A stretch of DNA of 64,000 bases from assembly GCF_038404745.2 (NCBI RefSeq), contig NZ_JAYKTT020000030.1, forward strand, positions 62,001 to 126,000, given 5' to 3'. The notes below the pieces were generated by a model. That model did not search any database, was not told the DNA's origin, and saw nothing but the letters and a program-made list of their open reading frames with translations. The stretch is from Chlorogloeopsis sp038404745 (GTDB taxonomy: Bacteria > Cyanobacteriota > Cyanobacteriia > Cyanobacteriales > Nostocaceae). A program made the position numbers and the translations under genes. Shown here piece after piece: positions 9,925 to 18,871 of the stretch (the stretch's first letter is position 1; the number at the start of each line of letters is the position of its first letter).

Positions 9925-10509
9925 ATGAAGTTTAAACTGATTGCGATCGGTACTTCTTTGGGTGGATTAAACGCTTTACAAGTAATACTATCGGGCTTGC
10001 CCAAAAACTTTCCAGTACCTATTGCTGTTGTCCAACATCGTCACAAAGATTCCGATCAGACATTAAGAGCTTTATTGCAGAATTACACTCCGCTAAGTGT
10101 CAAAGAGGCAGAAGATAAAGAAGAAATTTTACCTGGTTCAGTATATTTAGCACCAGCCGATTATCATTTGCTGATCGAAAATAAGGATAAAACCGTAAAC
10201 TATGATTATTTTACTTTGTCTACTGATGCTCCTGTCACCTACGCACGACCATCAATAGATGTGCTTTTTGAAACAGCCGCAGATGCATACGCAAAAAATG
10301 TTATCGGTGTGCTGTTAACAGGAGCCAATCAAGATGGTGTTCAAGGGCTTACCAAAATCAAAGTACGAGGTGGCTTAACTATAGTAGAAGACCCGTCCAC
10401 AGCTTCTTGTCCGATTATGCCTGCTGCTGCCATTACTACTGGAATGGTGGACAAAATTATACCCCTAGAGGATATTGCATTTTTCTTAGTGAATATCTGC
10501 AAACTTTAA
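9925..10509 (+). CDS. CheB-type methylesterase, catalytic domain only
   Basis: A 194-residue CheB catalytic domain without the usual N-terminal receiver. The serine-hydrolase triad is visible: Ser in IGTSLGG, His in VVQHRHKD and Asp in LTGANQDG. It would demethylate or deamidate glutamate/glutamine residues modified by the neighbouring CheR. I chose the ATG at 9925 because the domain begins at once with MKFKLIAIGTS; the frame is open further upstream but overlaps the end of cheR and that part is not CheB-like. Lacking a receiver, it must be controlled in trans, perhaps by one of the multi-receiver kinases on either side. Confidence 0.9.
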   Translation: MKFKLIAIGTSLGGLNALQVILSGLPKNFPVPIAVVQHRHKDSDQTLRALLQNYTPLSVKEAEDKEEILPGSVYLAPADYHLLIENKDKTVNYDYFTLSTDAPVTYARPSIDVLFETAADAYAKNVIGVLLTGANQDGVQGLTKIKVRGGLTIVEDPSTASCPIMPAAAITTGMVDKIIPLEDIAFFLVNICKL

Positions 10510-10680
10510 TGGTAATATTTTTACCTCAATATTTATCTTCCAATAACCTATAAACTATTGATATTAGCAAACAGGCAAATCTATAACTTAAGATAGTGTG
10601 AACAGAGCCAGCTAACACGTCAAAGTCAATAACAAAGATACCAAAACCGCTTGGTCTATTTCTAAAAGTGTACAGTCGAA

Positions 10681-12882
10681 ATGTCATTTGAACCGAAAGT
10701 CAATGTTCTGTTGGTAGACGACCATCCAGAAAACTTGTTAGCCCTAGAGGCAATTTTAGATAGCCTCGGTCAAAATTTAGTCAGGGCTACCTCAGGTGCA
10801 GAAGCCTTACGACATTTGCTCAATCAGGATTTTGCCGTAATACTGTTGGATGTGCAGATGCCAGATATGGACGGGTTCGAGACAGCAGCTCTAATTCGAC
10901 AGCGAGAGCGATCGCGTCATACACCAATTATTTTTGTAACGGCGTTCAACACCAGTGATACTATGGTGTACAAAGGCTATTCACTTGGAGCAGTAGATTA
11001 CTTATTCAAGCCAATTGAGCCAGAAATATTGAAATCTAAGGTAGCAGCATTTATTGATTTATTTCAGAAAACTGCTGAAGTGAAGCGACAAGCCTTACAA
11101 CTAGCAGCAATGAATGCCGAACTCAGAAAACGCGAAGAAATGTTTCGCTCTTTGAGTGCTTGCTCGCCTGTAGGTATTTTTCTTGCAGATAAATTAGGTA
11201 AATGCACTTATGTTAATCCCTGCTACCAAGCTATCTTTGGTTTGACAACCCAGGATAATTTAGACGAGGCTTGGATAAAAAGAATTCATTTGCAAGATAA
11301 AAAACAGATTGTTGCTGATTGGTATACTGCAACCGGAGAAGGTCGAGAATATAAAGGTGAATTTCGCATCCTCACTCCGGAAGAAAATGAGCGTTGGGTT
11401 TACCTCTCTTCATCCCCAATGCTTTCAGAAGAAGGTAACGTCATCGGATTTGTCGGTACAGTAGAAGATTCTACAGATCGTAAAAAAGCTGAAGAAGAAC
11501 ACATCAAACTAATTCGTGAACAGGCTGCACGGCAAGAAGCAGAAACAGCAAATCGCCTCAAAGATGAATTTTTAGCCACCCTCTCCCACGAACTCCGCAC
11601 ACCCTTAACTTCCATACTCGGTTGGGCAAGACTACTGCGTCAGCGCAAATTAGACGAAAAAGCGATTACCCGTGCGATCGAAACAATTGAACGCAATGCA
11701 ACTTTGCAAGCACAATTAATAGAGGATATTTTAGATGTTTCGCGGATTATGCGAGGCAAACTAAATCTTAATGTCTGCCCGGTGAATCTGGAAACAATTA
11801 TTTCAACAGTTACCAACGGCGCACATCTAGAAGCAGAAGCGAAAAATATTCAACTCAAGTACTTGATTGAATCTAGTCAAGTAGACAGTGAGACAGAGCA
11901 ACAGGAAAAAATGGAGGAAGAAAATAATTCTTCTGCCTCACCCTCACCCTCTTCTCTTTTTCCTCCCTCCTCTTTGCTCGTTTCAGGAGATTCCAACCGT
12001 CTACAGCAAGTTGTATGGAATTTGCTTAACAATGCAATTAAATTCACACCTAGTGGCGGCAAAATAGAGGTGCGATTATCAAAGGAAAAAAATACTAGAG
12101 ACAGGGAAACACTCACCTCCCAATCCTCAATTACTGACTATGCTCTAATTACTGTAAAAGATACAGGTATTGGTATTAGCCCAGATTTTCTTCCCCATGT
12201 TTTTGATCGCTTTCGTCAAGCAGATGGCAGTATAACTAGAAACCACGGTGGATTGGGGCTAGGTTTGGCGATCGTGCGTTATTTAGTGGAAATGCATGGT
12301 GGGAGTGTTCATGCTGATAGTGCAGGAGTAGGGCAGGGAGCCACATTTACTGTCAAATTACCTTTGTTAGAAACAGAGGAGCAGCAACAAACGGAAGAAG
12401 ATAGAGAGGAAGAGGAATGGGGCGATCGCCTAAAAAAGTCTAATCTATCTCCTCACCAGCTCACATCTTTCTCTTCGCCAGAGTCCCCTCTTTGCGGTTT
12501 GCAGGTATTACTAGTAGATGATGATACAAAGACGCGAGAGTATATCTTGTCCTTACTGCAAGAATCTGGAGCAAAAGTAACAGCTGTCGCTTCAGTTAGC
12601 TTGGCAATTTCAGCCATAGAAAAATCCCAACCAGATATCTTGATTGGTGACATTTGCTTACTAGAAGAAGACGGTTATACCCTGCTTCAAAAACTAAGAA
12701 ATTTACAACCACAAAAACAAGGACAAATACCAGCCATAGCACTATTCACCGATTCCAAACCGCAAGAAGATTCTAAGAATTCCCAGGAATCAGTCTTCCA
12801 AATATATATATCCAAACCAGTCGAACCAATGAATTTGATTAGTTCGGTTGCAAAATTGGTACAAGCCAATTGTATTGTCTGA
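10681..12882 (+). CDS. REC-PAS-histidine kinase-REC hybrid protein
   Basis: A 733-residue soluble hybrid kinase. The N-terminal receiver (about residues 8-125) has phospho-Asp in ILLDVQMPDMDG and the conserved Lys in LFKPIEP. Then come a PAS domain (about 145-265), HisKA with SHELRTPLTSILGW (about 303-370), HATPase (DTGIGI, GLGLGLAIV) and a C-terminal receiver (about 620-725) with Asp in ILIGDICLLEEDG. This is the usual layout of kinases encoded beside CheB/CheR in many bacteria. Two low-complexity linkers, inside the ATPase region (11880-11985) and before the last receiver (12370-12490), carry a purine-rich half followed by a pyrimidine-rich half, like the inserts in the two upstream kinases. 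Confidence 0.95.
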   Translation: MSFEPKVNVLLVDDHPENLLALEAILDSLGQNLVRATSGAEALRHLLNQDFAVILLDVQMPDMDGFETAALIRQRERSRHTPIIFVTAFNTSDTMVYKGYSLGAVDYLFKPIEPEILKSKVAAFIDLFQKTAEVKRQALQLAAMNAELRKREEMFRSLSACSPVGIFLADKLGKCTYVNPCYQAIFGLTTQDNLDEAWIKRIHLQDKKQIVADWYTATGEGREYKGEFRILTPEENERWVYLSSSPMLSEEGNVIGFVGTVEDSTDRKKAEEEHIKLIREQAARQEAETANRLKDEFLATLSHELRTPLTSILGWARLLRQRKLDEKAITRAIETIERNATLQAQLIEDILDVSRIMRGKLNLNVCPVNLETIISTVTNGAHLEAEAKNIQLKYLIESSQVDSETEQQEKMEEENNSSASPSPSSLFPPSSLLVSGDSNRLQQVVWNLLNNAIKFTPSGGKIEVRLSKEKNTRDRETLTSQSSITDYALITVKDTGIGISPDFLPHVFDRFRQADGSITRNHGGLGLGLAIVRYLVEMHGGSVHADSAGVGQGATFTVKLPLLETEEQQQTEEDREEEEWGDRLKKSNLSPHQLTSFSSPESPLCGLQVLLVDDDTKTREYILSLLQESGAKVTAVASVSLAISAIEKSQPDILIGDICLLEEDGYTLLQKLRNLQPQKQGQIPAIALFTDSKPQEDSKNSQESVFQIYISKPVEPMNLISSVAKLVQANCIV

Positions 12883-12940
12883 GAAAATTAGTTAGTGAAT
12901 AGTTAATAGTAGTTAGTGGTCAAAAACTTAACCACTAACC

Positions 12941-13010
12941 ACTGTATGGACGGGTTTTGTTGATAATCTTACCGTTCAATCAGATAATTTATCTTCTAAA
13001 CTCGCCCCTA
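12941..13010. repeat. MITE-like dispersed repeat, copy A
   Basis: About 70 bases that match, in reverse orientation, elements at 33861-33930 and 38565-38630. The shared core is TTTAGAAGATAAAT and CCGTT-CAA, with imperfect terminal inverted repeats of the form GGGCGGGTTT. It lies between two convergent genes. It has no coding capacity and would need a mobiliser in trans if mobile. Confidence 0.6.
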
Positions 13011-13018
13011 CTAACTGC

Positions 13019-14107
13019 CTAAACTAAATCAGGAAATACCTCAGCTACAGCAGGATGTACTAAGCGATGATTCTGCACATTCACACCTTTAGCCAGTGGT
13101 GGATTATTATTTAATGCTTCCAAACCCTGATTTGCTAATTGCAATACATATGGTAAAGTACTGTTGTTCAACGCCTGAGTTGCTGTCCAAGGAACTGCCC
13201 CTGGCATATTGGGAACACCGTAATGTACAACACCCTCTTCAATGTAGACTGGTTGAGTATGAGATGTAGCATGTAAGGTTTCCACACAACCACCTTGATC
13301 TACTGCCACATCAACAATTACTGAACCAGAACGCATTTGTTTTACCAAATTGCGATTGACGAGGATCGGTGCTCTACGTCCTGGCAATAAAACTGCACCA
13401 ATCAATAAATCTGCTTGGGTAACAGTTGCCTCAATATTGGCAGAGTTGCTATAGAGCAGTTCTACTCTCGAACCAAATAAGGTTTCCAAATAACCCAAAC
13501 GTTCTACATTCACATCTAAAATCTGAACACTGGCTCCCATTCCGACAGCAATTTTTGCTGCTTCTGTACCAACTACTCCTCCACCTAAGATAACCACTTT
13601 ACCGGAACTAACTCCAGGAACACCTCCTAAAAGAACACCTCTACCACCTTGTTGACGTTCTAAAAATCTTGCACCAAACTGCACTGCCAACCGCCCAGCA
13701 ACAATGCTCATCGGTGTTAGCAAGGGTAATTTGTTAGTTCCATCTTGTTCAACCGTTTCGTAGGCGATCGCACACACACCACAATCAATTAAATGCTCTG
13801 TCAATTTTCTGTCAGCAGCTAAGTGTAAATATGTAAAAAGTATTTGCCCTTTTTGCAAAAATTTATACTCTTTTATCTGTGGTTCTTTAACTTTGATCAC
13901 TAAATCTCGATTCCAAGCTGCTTCCGGAGTCAGGACAATTTCTGCGCCAACACTTCTGTAATCATCATCTGTAAATCCAGCACCAACACCCGCTTGCGTT
14001 TCCACAAAAATGGTATGTCCATTTTCTTTTAAAACTCTGGCGCTAGAAGGACTTAACCCAACCCGAAACTCTTGATCCTTGGTTTCTTTGGGAACACCTA
14101 TTTCCAT
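13019..14107 (-). CDS. ald: Alanine dehydrogenase
   Basis: A 362-residue NAD-dependent alanine dehydrogenase, converting L-alanine to pyruvate and ammonia. The N-terminus MEIGVPKETKDQEFRVGL is family-typical, as is the Rossmann motif VILGGGVVGTEAAKIA near residue 170 with ILDVN closing the second strand. Length matches the family (about 360-371). In heterocystous cyanobacteria this enzyme supports diazotrophic growth by recycling alanine; that role is from family knowledge, not from the sequence here. It stands alone, convergent to the hybrid kinase. Confidence 0.95.
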   Translation of the reverse strand: MEIGVPKETKDQEFRVGLSPSSARVLKENGHTIFVETQAGVGAGFTDDDYRSVGAEIVLTPEAAWNRDLVIKVKEPQIKEYKFLQKGQILFTYLHLAADRKLTEHLIDCGVCAIAYETVEQDGTNKLPLLTPMSIVAGRLAVQFGARFLERQQGGRGVLLGGVPGVSSGKVVILGGGVVGTEAAKIAVGMGASVQILDVNVERLGYLETLFGSRVELLYSNSANIEATVTQADLLIGAVLLPGRRAPILVNRNLVKQMRSGSVIVDVAVDQGGCVETLHATSHTQPVYIEEGVVHYGVPNMPGAVPWTATQALNNSTLPYVLQLANQGLEALNNNPPLAKGVNVQNHRLVHPAVAEVFPDLV

Positions 14108-14501
14108 TTACGGCCTCTAAATAATATTTGTTTAGCTTTAGTTTGTCAGTCTCATCTGTTGGATTTTGAATCAGAGACTACGAAAATTACTCGATATCCA
14201 GTTCTACAAATAATTAGCAATTAATAACTTCAGCATAACTGTCCAATCACTTTTTTGCCCTCTACCTCATGCCTTCTATCTTTTGGTACAACTGTGTATC
14301 GTGTCTCTCAAATTAGGTGTGGGCTAATCCTGACATTGCCAAATATACTTCCGACAATTACTCTTGACGATTTTCAGAGTCTTTCTAAAATATATTAAGA
14401 ATAGTAAATAATTGTAAAAGCGGCAATCAAGCTGCATAGCTTAAAATGTATTGCCGTCAAAGCGCTAATAAATTTTCACATACCTGATAGAGGTTTTTGA
14501 A
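14108..14501. other. Divergent spacer between ald and the HLIP gene
   Basis: A 394-base spacer carrying the promoters of two divergent genes. An AT-rich run at 14385-14420 is a likely promoter area for the HLIP gene. I see no RNA gene or repeat in it. Confidence 0.4.
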
Positions 14502-14675
14502 ATGATGACACAACCACAGCCAAGCGTAACTCCTAAACTAGAGGAGCCAAAATTCGGATTTAACGAATATGCCGAGCGTTTGAATGGTCGAGCAGCTATG
14601 GTCGGCTTTATTCTCATGGTAGTAATTGAATATGTCACTGACCAAGGTGTTCTATCCTGGCTGGGTCTAAAATAG
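14502..14675 (+). CDS. High-light-inducible protein (HLIP/SCP, CAB-like)
   Basis: A 57-residue one-helix protein. The chlorophyll-binding signature ERLNGRAAMVGF (about residues 25-36) is followed by a single hydrophobic helix (FILMVVIEYV) and the end DQGVLSWLGLK, all typical of cyanobacterial HLIPs. These thylakoid proteins bind chlorophyll and carotenoid and protect photosystems and chlorophyll-synthesis complexes under high light. ATG at 14502 is followed directly by a second ATG at 14505, so the exact start is uncertain by one codon. A terminator-like hairpin follows 64 bases downstream, suggesting a monocistronic unit. Confidence 0.93.
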   Translation: MMTQPQPSVTPKLEEPKFGFNEYAERLNGRAAMVGFILMVVIEYVTDQGVLSWLGLK

Positions 14676-14739
14676 GATTAGTGATTAGCATCAGCCAACT
14701 TATGCCGACCGTTAACTAATTAGACACAAAGAATATAAG

Positions 14740-14760
14740 CCAGCTGGATTTTCCGGCTGG
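14740..14760 (+). terminator. Hairpin downstream of the HLIP gene
   Basis: CCAGCTGG (14740-14747) pairs with CCGGCTGG (14753-14760) around an ATTTT loop, giving an 8-bp stem with one G-T pair. Only a short T pair follows. It is the likely transcript end for the HLIP gene. Confidence 0.5.
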
Positions 14761-14911
14761 TTATCAAGCTGATTAAGAAAGCTGCATCAGTGTATCGTTC
14801 AGACAATAAAATTATAATATGATAGAGGCTCTTCTAAAAGAGTGCCAATTGCGGATAAGAGAATCTCGATAAATTTAAACAATAAGGTGAACTAAAATAA
14901 ACCAAGCTGTG

Positions 14912-15205
14912 ATGAATGCTGTATTGCCTCGTTTTTTAAAGTCAGCCTACCGAAAAGAACCAGTAATTAGTGTTTTGATTACGATGGGCTTAGTAGATGC
15001 GATAATTGGTGGATTCGACGATAGCTGGTCATTGTTCGCTTTTGGTTTGGGAACAGCAGGAGTAACACTATTATTGAAAGTATGGCGCACTCAACAGCGT
15101 CGTCCAATTGCTGAGGAGCCTGTCGTGCAACATTACCTGCCCTCCCGCTCTTCTAGTAAAAATTTACCAATGCTAACCATTACTAAGAAAAAACCGCCCC
15201 AGTAA
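14912..15205 (+). CDS. Conserved small hypothetical membrane protein
   Basis: A 97-residue protein of unknown function. Residues about 18-57 are hydrophobic and Gly-rich (VISVLITMGLVDAIIGGF, then FAFGLGTAGVTLLL), consistent with one or two membrane helices. The tail is basic and Pro/Ser-rich and ends KKKPPQ. ATG at 14912 is preferred over the GTG one codon earlier. It stands between the HLIP gene and a WD40 gene with no clear operon partner. Its composition matches its neighbours, so there is no sign of transfer. Confidence 0.65.
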   Translation: MNAVLPRFLKSAYRKEPVISVLITMGLVDAIIGGFDDSWSLFAFGLGTAGVTLLLKVWRTQQRRPIAEEPVVQHYLPSRSSSKNLPMLTITKKKPPQ

Positions 15206-15397
15206 GTATTAGATTTGAGATTTTAGATTAGAGATTGGGGAATTATAGATACATAGTAAATATCTACATCACTTGTTGTAGGTAGATTTTCTTGTCTTTA
15301 GTAACCGTTCGCACTTTATTCGAGGATAGCTGCAACAGCACTCCTATTTTTTGTCCCCGTTGTGCGTGCTATGCGATCGCCCCCAATCCTAAAATTT

Positions 15398-16432
15398 ATG
15401 AATAATTGCCAATATAAATTCTTTTACTACAGCACAATGAGCTTAGTAATCGGCATAGTCAGTACTCTCAGCATCTCCATGCCGATTGCAACCCATGCAG
15501 CGATTGAAGTTCAAACTAATCTTAAAACAACCAAAAATTTTGCCAATTATCAGTTAGCTTACACCCTCAAAGGACATTCTGGGACAGTTAAATCTCTCAC
15601 CTTCAGTCCTAATAGCCAAATTCTTGTTAGTGGTGGTGCGGAAAACGATGGTGTAATTCGTCTGTGGAGTACAAAAACTGGTAAGCGAATTGGCATTATT
15701 CGCAAAGCCCATAAAACAACTGTAGAATCATTAGCAATTTCCCCCGATGGCAAAACCCTTGTCAGCTGTAGTAATGACAACACAATAAATCTTTGGAATC
15801 TCAAAACTCATAACTTTAATCGTTCTTTGTTAGGACACACCAGCAATGTTTTATCTCTAGCTATTACCCCTGATGGCAAAGTTCTTGCTAGTGCGGGCTT
15901 AGACGGCATTAAGCTGTGGGATTTTATCCAACAGCGTCCACTAGCTACTCTAGTACGCTTTGATAACCTCATCTCTGGAATGGCGATTAGTCCTGATGGT
16001 CAAATATTGGTAAGTGGTGACAATCAGGGTGTAATTAAAATGTGGGATTTGAATTCTGGCAAAGTCATCCGTAAAGTTGTAGCTCACACTGATATAGTTA
16101 GTGCCGTTGCCTTTACACCAGATAGTCAAACTCTAGTCACTGCTAGCCGCGATCGCACCATCAAAATTTGGAAAATTAATACAGGAGAGATCATCCATTT
16201 CCTCACAGATCATAATAACTGGGTAAACGCCATTGCCATCAACCCAGATGGACGTACCCTAGCTAGCGCTGGTAGGGATGGTATTAAACTGTGGGATTTA
16301 ACGACAGGAAAGTTGTTAAATACACTCAACGAACATTCCGATTGGGTGAGTGCGATCACCTTTAGCCCCGATGGAAAAGTACTTGCTAGTGGTAGTTACG
16401 ACAAAAAAATTAAGCTTTGGCGCAGTCTCTGA
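15398..16432 (+). CDS. Exported WD40-repeat beta-propeller protein
   Basis: A 344-residue protein. An N-terminal hydrophobic stretch ending in an Ala-rich site (MSLVIGIVSTLSISMPIATHA) looks like a signal peptide. The rest is about seven WD40 repeats of about 42 residues, each with the GH...LAxSPDGxxLxSxxxDxxIKLWD pattern, enough to close one seven-bladed propeller. It is a binding scaffold, not an enzyme; its partner is unknown. I chose ATG at 15398, because upstream starts in the same frame begin in a HIP1-containing spacer and would place the signal peptide internally. Confidence 0.85.
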   Translation: MNNCQYKFFYYSTMSLVIGIVSTLSISMPIATHAAIEVQTNLKTTKNFANYQLAYTLKGHSGTVKSLTFSPNSQILVSGGAENDGVIRLWSTKTGKRIGIIRKAHKTTVESLAISPDGKTLVSCSNDNTINLWNLKTHNFNRSLLGHTSNVLSLAITPDGKVLASAGLDGIKLWDFIQQRPLATLVRFDNLISGMAISPDGQILVSGDNQGVIKMWDLNSGKVIRKVVAHTDIVSAVAFTPDSQTLVTASRDRTIKIWKINTGEIIHFLTDHNNWVNAIAINPDGRTLASAGRDGIKLWDLTTGKLLNTLNEHSDWVSAITFSPDGKVLASGSYDKKIKLWRSL

Positions 16433-16565
16433 AACATCCACACCTAAGTCATAAAACTTTAACAAAACTCTGCTAGTTACATCGAATTGCTAAGGTTTCT
16501 TAACATTTAACACTTTCTTAAGATTTAGCCGATAAGATTCTACATTAACCGACAATGCTAATGAT

Positions 16566-16591
16566 GCCCCAGCTGGAATTCTAGCCGGGGC
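16566..16591 (+). terminator. GC-rich hairpin downstream of the WD40 gene
   Basis: GCCCC-A-GCT pairs with AGC-C-GGGGC around a short loop and is followed by TTTGCTTTG. It is 134 bases past the WD40 stop codon and 88 bases before the aldo/keto reductase start, and is a reasonable intrinsic terminator. Confidence 0.6.
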
Positions 16592-16678
16592 TTTGCTTTG
16601 TCAATAGGAGTTAAAATTTATAAGTATTGAGTGAACAGTTAAAAACTCGTCATCGATAACTTATAACTTGTGTAGTGG

Positions 16679-17860
16679 ATGCTATACAGAAGATTTGGTC
16701 GCACAGAATTACAGATGCCTGTGTTTTCCTGCGGTGGGATGAGATACCAATATCAATGGCAAGATGTACCGCAGTGGCAAATTCCCAAACATAACCAGGA
16801 AAATCTGGAAAAAACTATTAGACGTGCCATTGAAGTAGGTATTAATCATATCGAAACTGCCCGTGGCTATGGAACTTCTGAGATGCAGTTAGGGCGAATT
16901 TTGCCTAAGTTCCCCCGTGAGAAATTGATTGTACAGACTAAAGTTAGTCCGAAAGTGGATGCCAAAGAATTTCAACGTGACTTTGAAAAATCACTACGGA
17001 ATCTGCGGCTAGATTATGTGGATTTACTAGGAATACATGGTATCAATAATACTGAATTATTAAACTCTAGTATTGGTTCTGGTGGCTGCCTGGAAGTGGC
17101 AAGAAAACTTCAAGCACAGGGAAAAGTTAGGTTTATTGGTTTTTCTACCCACGGGCCGACAGATACTATTATTGAAACCATTAATACTAACCAATTTGAT
17201 TATATTAATTTGCATTGGTATTACATTAATCAAAATAATTGGCCTGCCATTGAAGCTGCAACCCGCCATGATATGGGAGTATTTATCATTAGTCCATCAG
17301 ATAAAGGTGGGAAGTTATATGAGCCGCCACAAAAGTTAGTTAAACTTTGTGCTCCCTTGAGTCCGATGGTATTTAACGATCTATTTTGCTTAAGCCATTC
17401 TCAAGTGCATACTCTCAGTTTAGGTGCAGCAAAACCAACAGACTTCGATGAACATCTGAAAACTTTAGAGTTGTTGGATCATGCCTCAAGTATTTTGGTA
17501 CCTATATTGGCACGATTAGAGCAACAAGCCATAGCAACTTTGGGAGAAGACTGGGTTAAAACTTGGCACGTTAATTTGCCCACCTATAAAGAAACACCCG
17601 GACAAGTTAATATTCCTGTAATTTTGTGGTTGAGGAATTTAGCGATCGCCTACGATCTGGTTGATTATGCTAAGATGCGCTACAACTTGCTTGGTAATGG
17701 CGGTCACTGGCTTCCTGGTAATAAAGCAGACAAAATAGATCAACTAGACTTGCGAAAATGTCTTGCTCACAGTCCTCATGCTGACAAAATTCCTCACTTC
17801 CTTGCGGAAGCACATCAGCTTTTGAGCGGTGAAGCAGTAAAACGTTTGTCACAGAGCTAA
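16679..17860 (+). CDS. Aldo/keto reductase family protein
   Basis: A 393-residue member of the aldo/keto reductase family (TIM barrel, NAD(P)H-dependent carbonyl reduction). The N-terminus MLYRRFGRTELQMPVFSCGG is typical. The catalytic tetrad region reads HIETARGYG, so the usual Asp of DTAxxYG is Glu, while Tyr, Lys (IVQTKVS) and His (LGIHGIN) are in place. The long C-terminal part (about 100 residues) has only two Cys and lacks the CxxCxxC cluster of some related proteins. The substrate cannot be inferred. It is monocistronic between two terminator-like regions. Confidence 0.85.
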   Translation: MLYRRFGRTELQMPVFSCGGMRYQYQWQDVPQWQIPKHNQENLEKTIRRAIEVGINHIETARGYGTSEMQLGRILPKFPREKLIVQTKVSPKVDAKEFQRDFEKSLRNLRLDYVDLLGIHGINNTELLNSSIGSGGCLEVARKLQAQGKVRFIGFSTHGPTDTIIETINTNQFDYINLHWYYINQNNWPAIEAATRHDMGVFIISPSDKGGKLYEPPQKLVKLCAPLSPMVFNDLFCLSHSQVHTLSLGAAKPTDFDEHLKTLELLDHASSILVPILARLEQQAIATLGEDWVKTWHVNLPTYKETPGQVNIPVILWLRNLAIAYDLVDYAKMRYNLLGNGGHWLPGNKADKIDQLDLRKCLAHSPHADKIPHFLAEAHQLLSGEAVKRLSQS

Positions 17861-18002
17861 TTAATATATTAAATTTTGTAAAGTTTAAAGATGTGATTAA
17901 TTAATCGCGTCTGTGTCCGAAATCTCTATGAATCGGGGAGTTTATCTAAGAAAATAAAAACTGCAAACAAATTTCAGCGATTTATTGATTTCATTGGCTA
18001 AC

Positions 18003-18788
18003 ATGACTCTTAATCGTCGGCATTTCTTATTGTTAATCGGAGCTAGTGCTAGTGCTGCTGCCTTCTATGGTTGTACTTCAACTGAAGATGATCTGGCTGC
18101 CACCTCAACAACTACTGCTACTTCTAACTTAGCTACTGCCACTACTGAATCAACTATTGCAAGCAGTGTAGGAGAGATTAAACTTCCACCATTACCATAT
18201 ACACACACGGCTTTAGAACCGTATGTAGATGCAGCTACAATGCGGATTCATCATGGTAAACACCATGCTACTTACGTCAAAAATTTGAATGCAGCATTAG
18301 AGAAGTATCCACAACTCAAAAGTAGAAGTGTTGAAGATTTATTACGTAACCTAAATAGCGTGCCAGAAGATATTCGCACATCAGTACGCAATAATGGTGG
18401 TGGTCATGTGAACCACTCGATGTTTTGGAGAATTATGAAACAAAAGGGTGGCGGAGAACCAACAGGAGCGATCGCCTCTGCAATTCAACAAAACTTTGGC
18501 AGTTTTGAGAATTTTAAAAAGCAGTTTAATGAAGCTGGTACGAAACGTTTTGGCAGTGGTTGGGTTTGGCTTGTCCGCAATCAAAATGGCAGACTTGAGA
18601 TCACGAGTACAGGTAATCAAGATACTCCCCTGAGTGAAGGCAAATATCCGATTATGGGTAATGACTTGTGGGAACACGCCTATTATCTCAAGTATCAAAA
18701 CCGCCGTGCTGACTATTTAAATGCTTGGTGGAATGTAGTCAATTGGGATGAGATTAACAGGCGTTTTGCAGATTCCCAGAAAGCTTAG
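18003..18788 (+). CDS. sodA: Exported manganese superoxide dismutase
   Basis: A 261-residue Fe/Mn superoxide dismutase, converting superoxide to peroxide and oxygen. Metal ligands sit in MRIHHGKHH, GGHVNHSMFW and the DLWEHAYY motif (Asp and His). STGNQDTPL resembles the NQDSPL segment that carries the Mn-type Gln, so Mn is the likely metal. The N-terminus MTLNRRHFLLLIGASASAAAF carries a twin-arginine-like RR followed by a hydrophobic stretch and a Cys, then a Thr/Ser-rich linker, so the enzyme is predicted to be exported or membrane-anchored. ATG at 18003 directly precedes this signal; a TTG at 17985 is a weaker option. Confidence 0.93.
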   Translation: MTLNRRHFLLLIGASASAAAFYGCTSTEDDLAATSTTTATSNLATATTESTIASSVGEIKLPPLPYTHTALEPYVDAATMRIHHGKHHATYVKNLNAALEKYPQLKSRSVEDLLRNLNSVPEDIRTSVRNNGGGHVNHSMFWRIMKQKGGGEPTGAIASAIQQNFGSFENFKKQFNEAGTKRFGSGWVWLVRNQNGRLEITSTGNQDTPLSEGKYPIMGNDLWEHAYYLKYQNRRADYLNAWWNVVNWDEINRRFADSQKA

Positions 18789-18818
18789 AAAAATATTTAA
18801 CCAGTAAAAAGGTTTTCG

Positions 18819-18866
18819 TCTTTTGTCCTGTTTTATTTGTGAAAGCACAAGAAAAAGGACAAAAGA
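18819..18866. terminator. Bidirectional terminator between convergent sodA and rsmG
   Basis: The arms TCTTTTGTCCT (18819-18829) and AGGACAAAAGA (18856-18866) form a perfect 11-bp stem with an A/T-rich 26-base loop, between the two stop codons. Confidence 0.6.
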
Positions 18867-18871
18867 TGACA

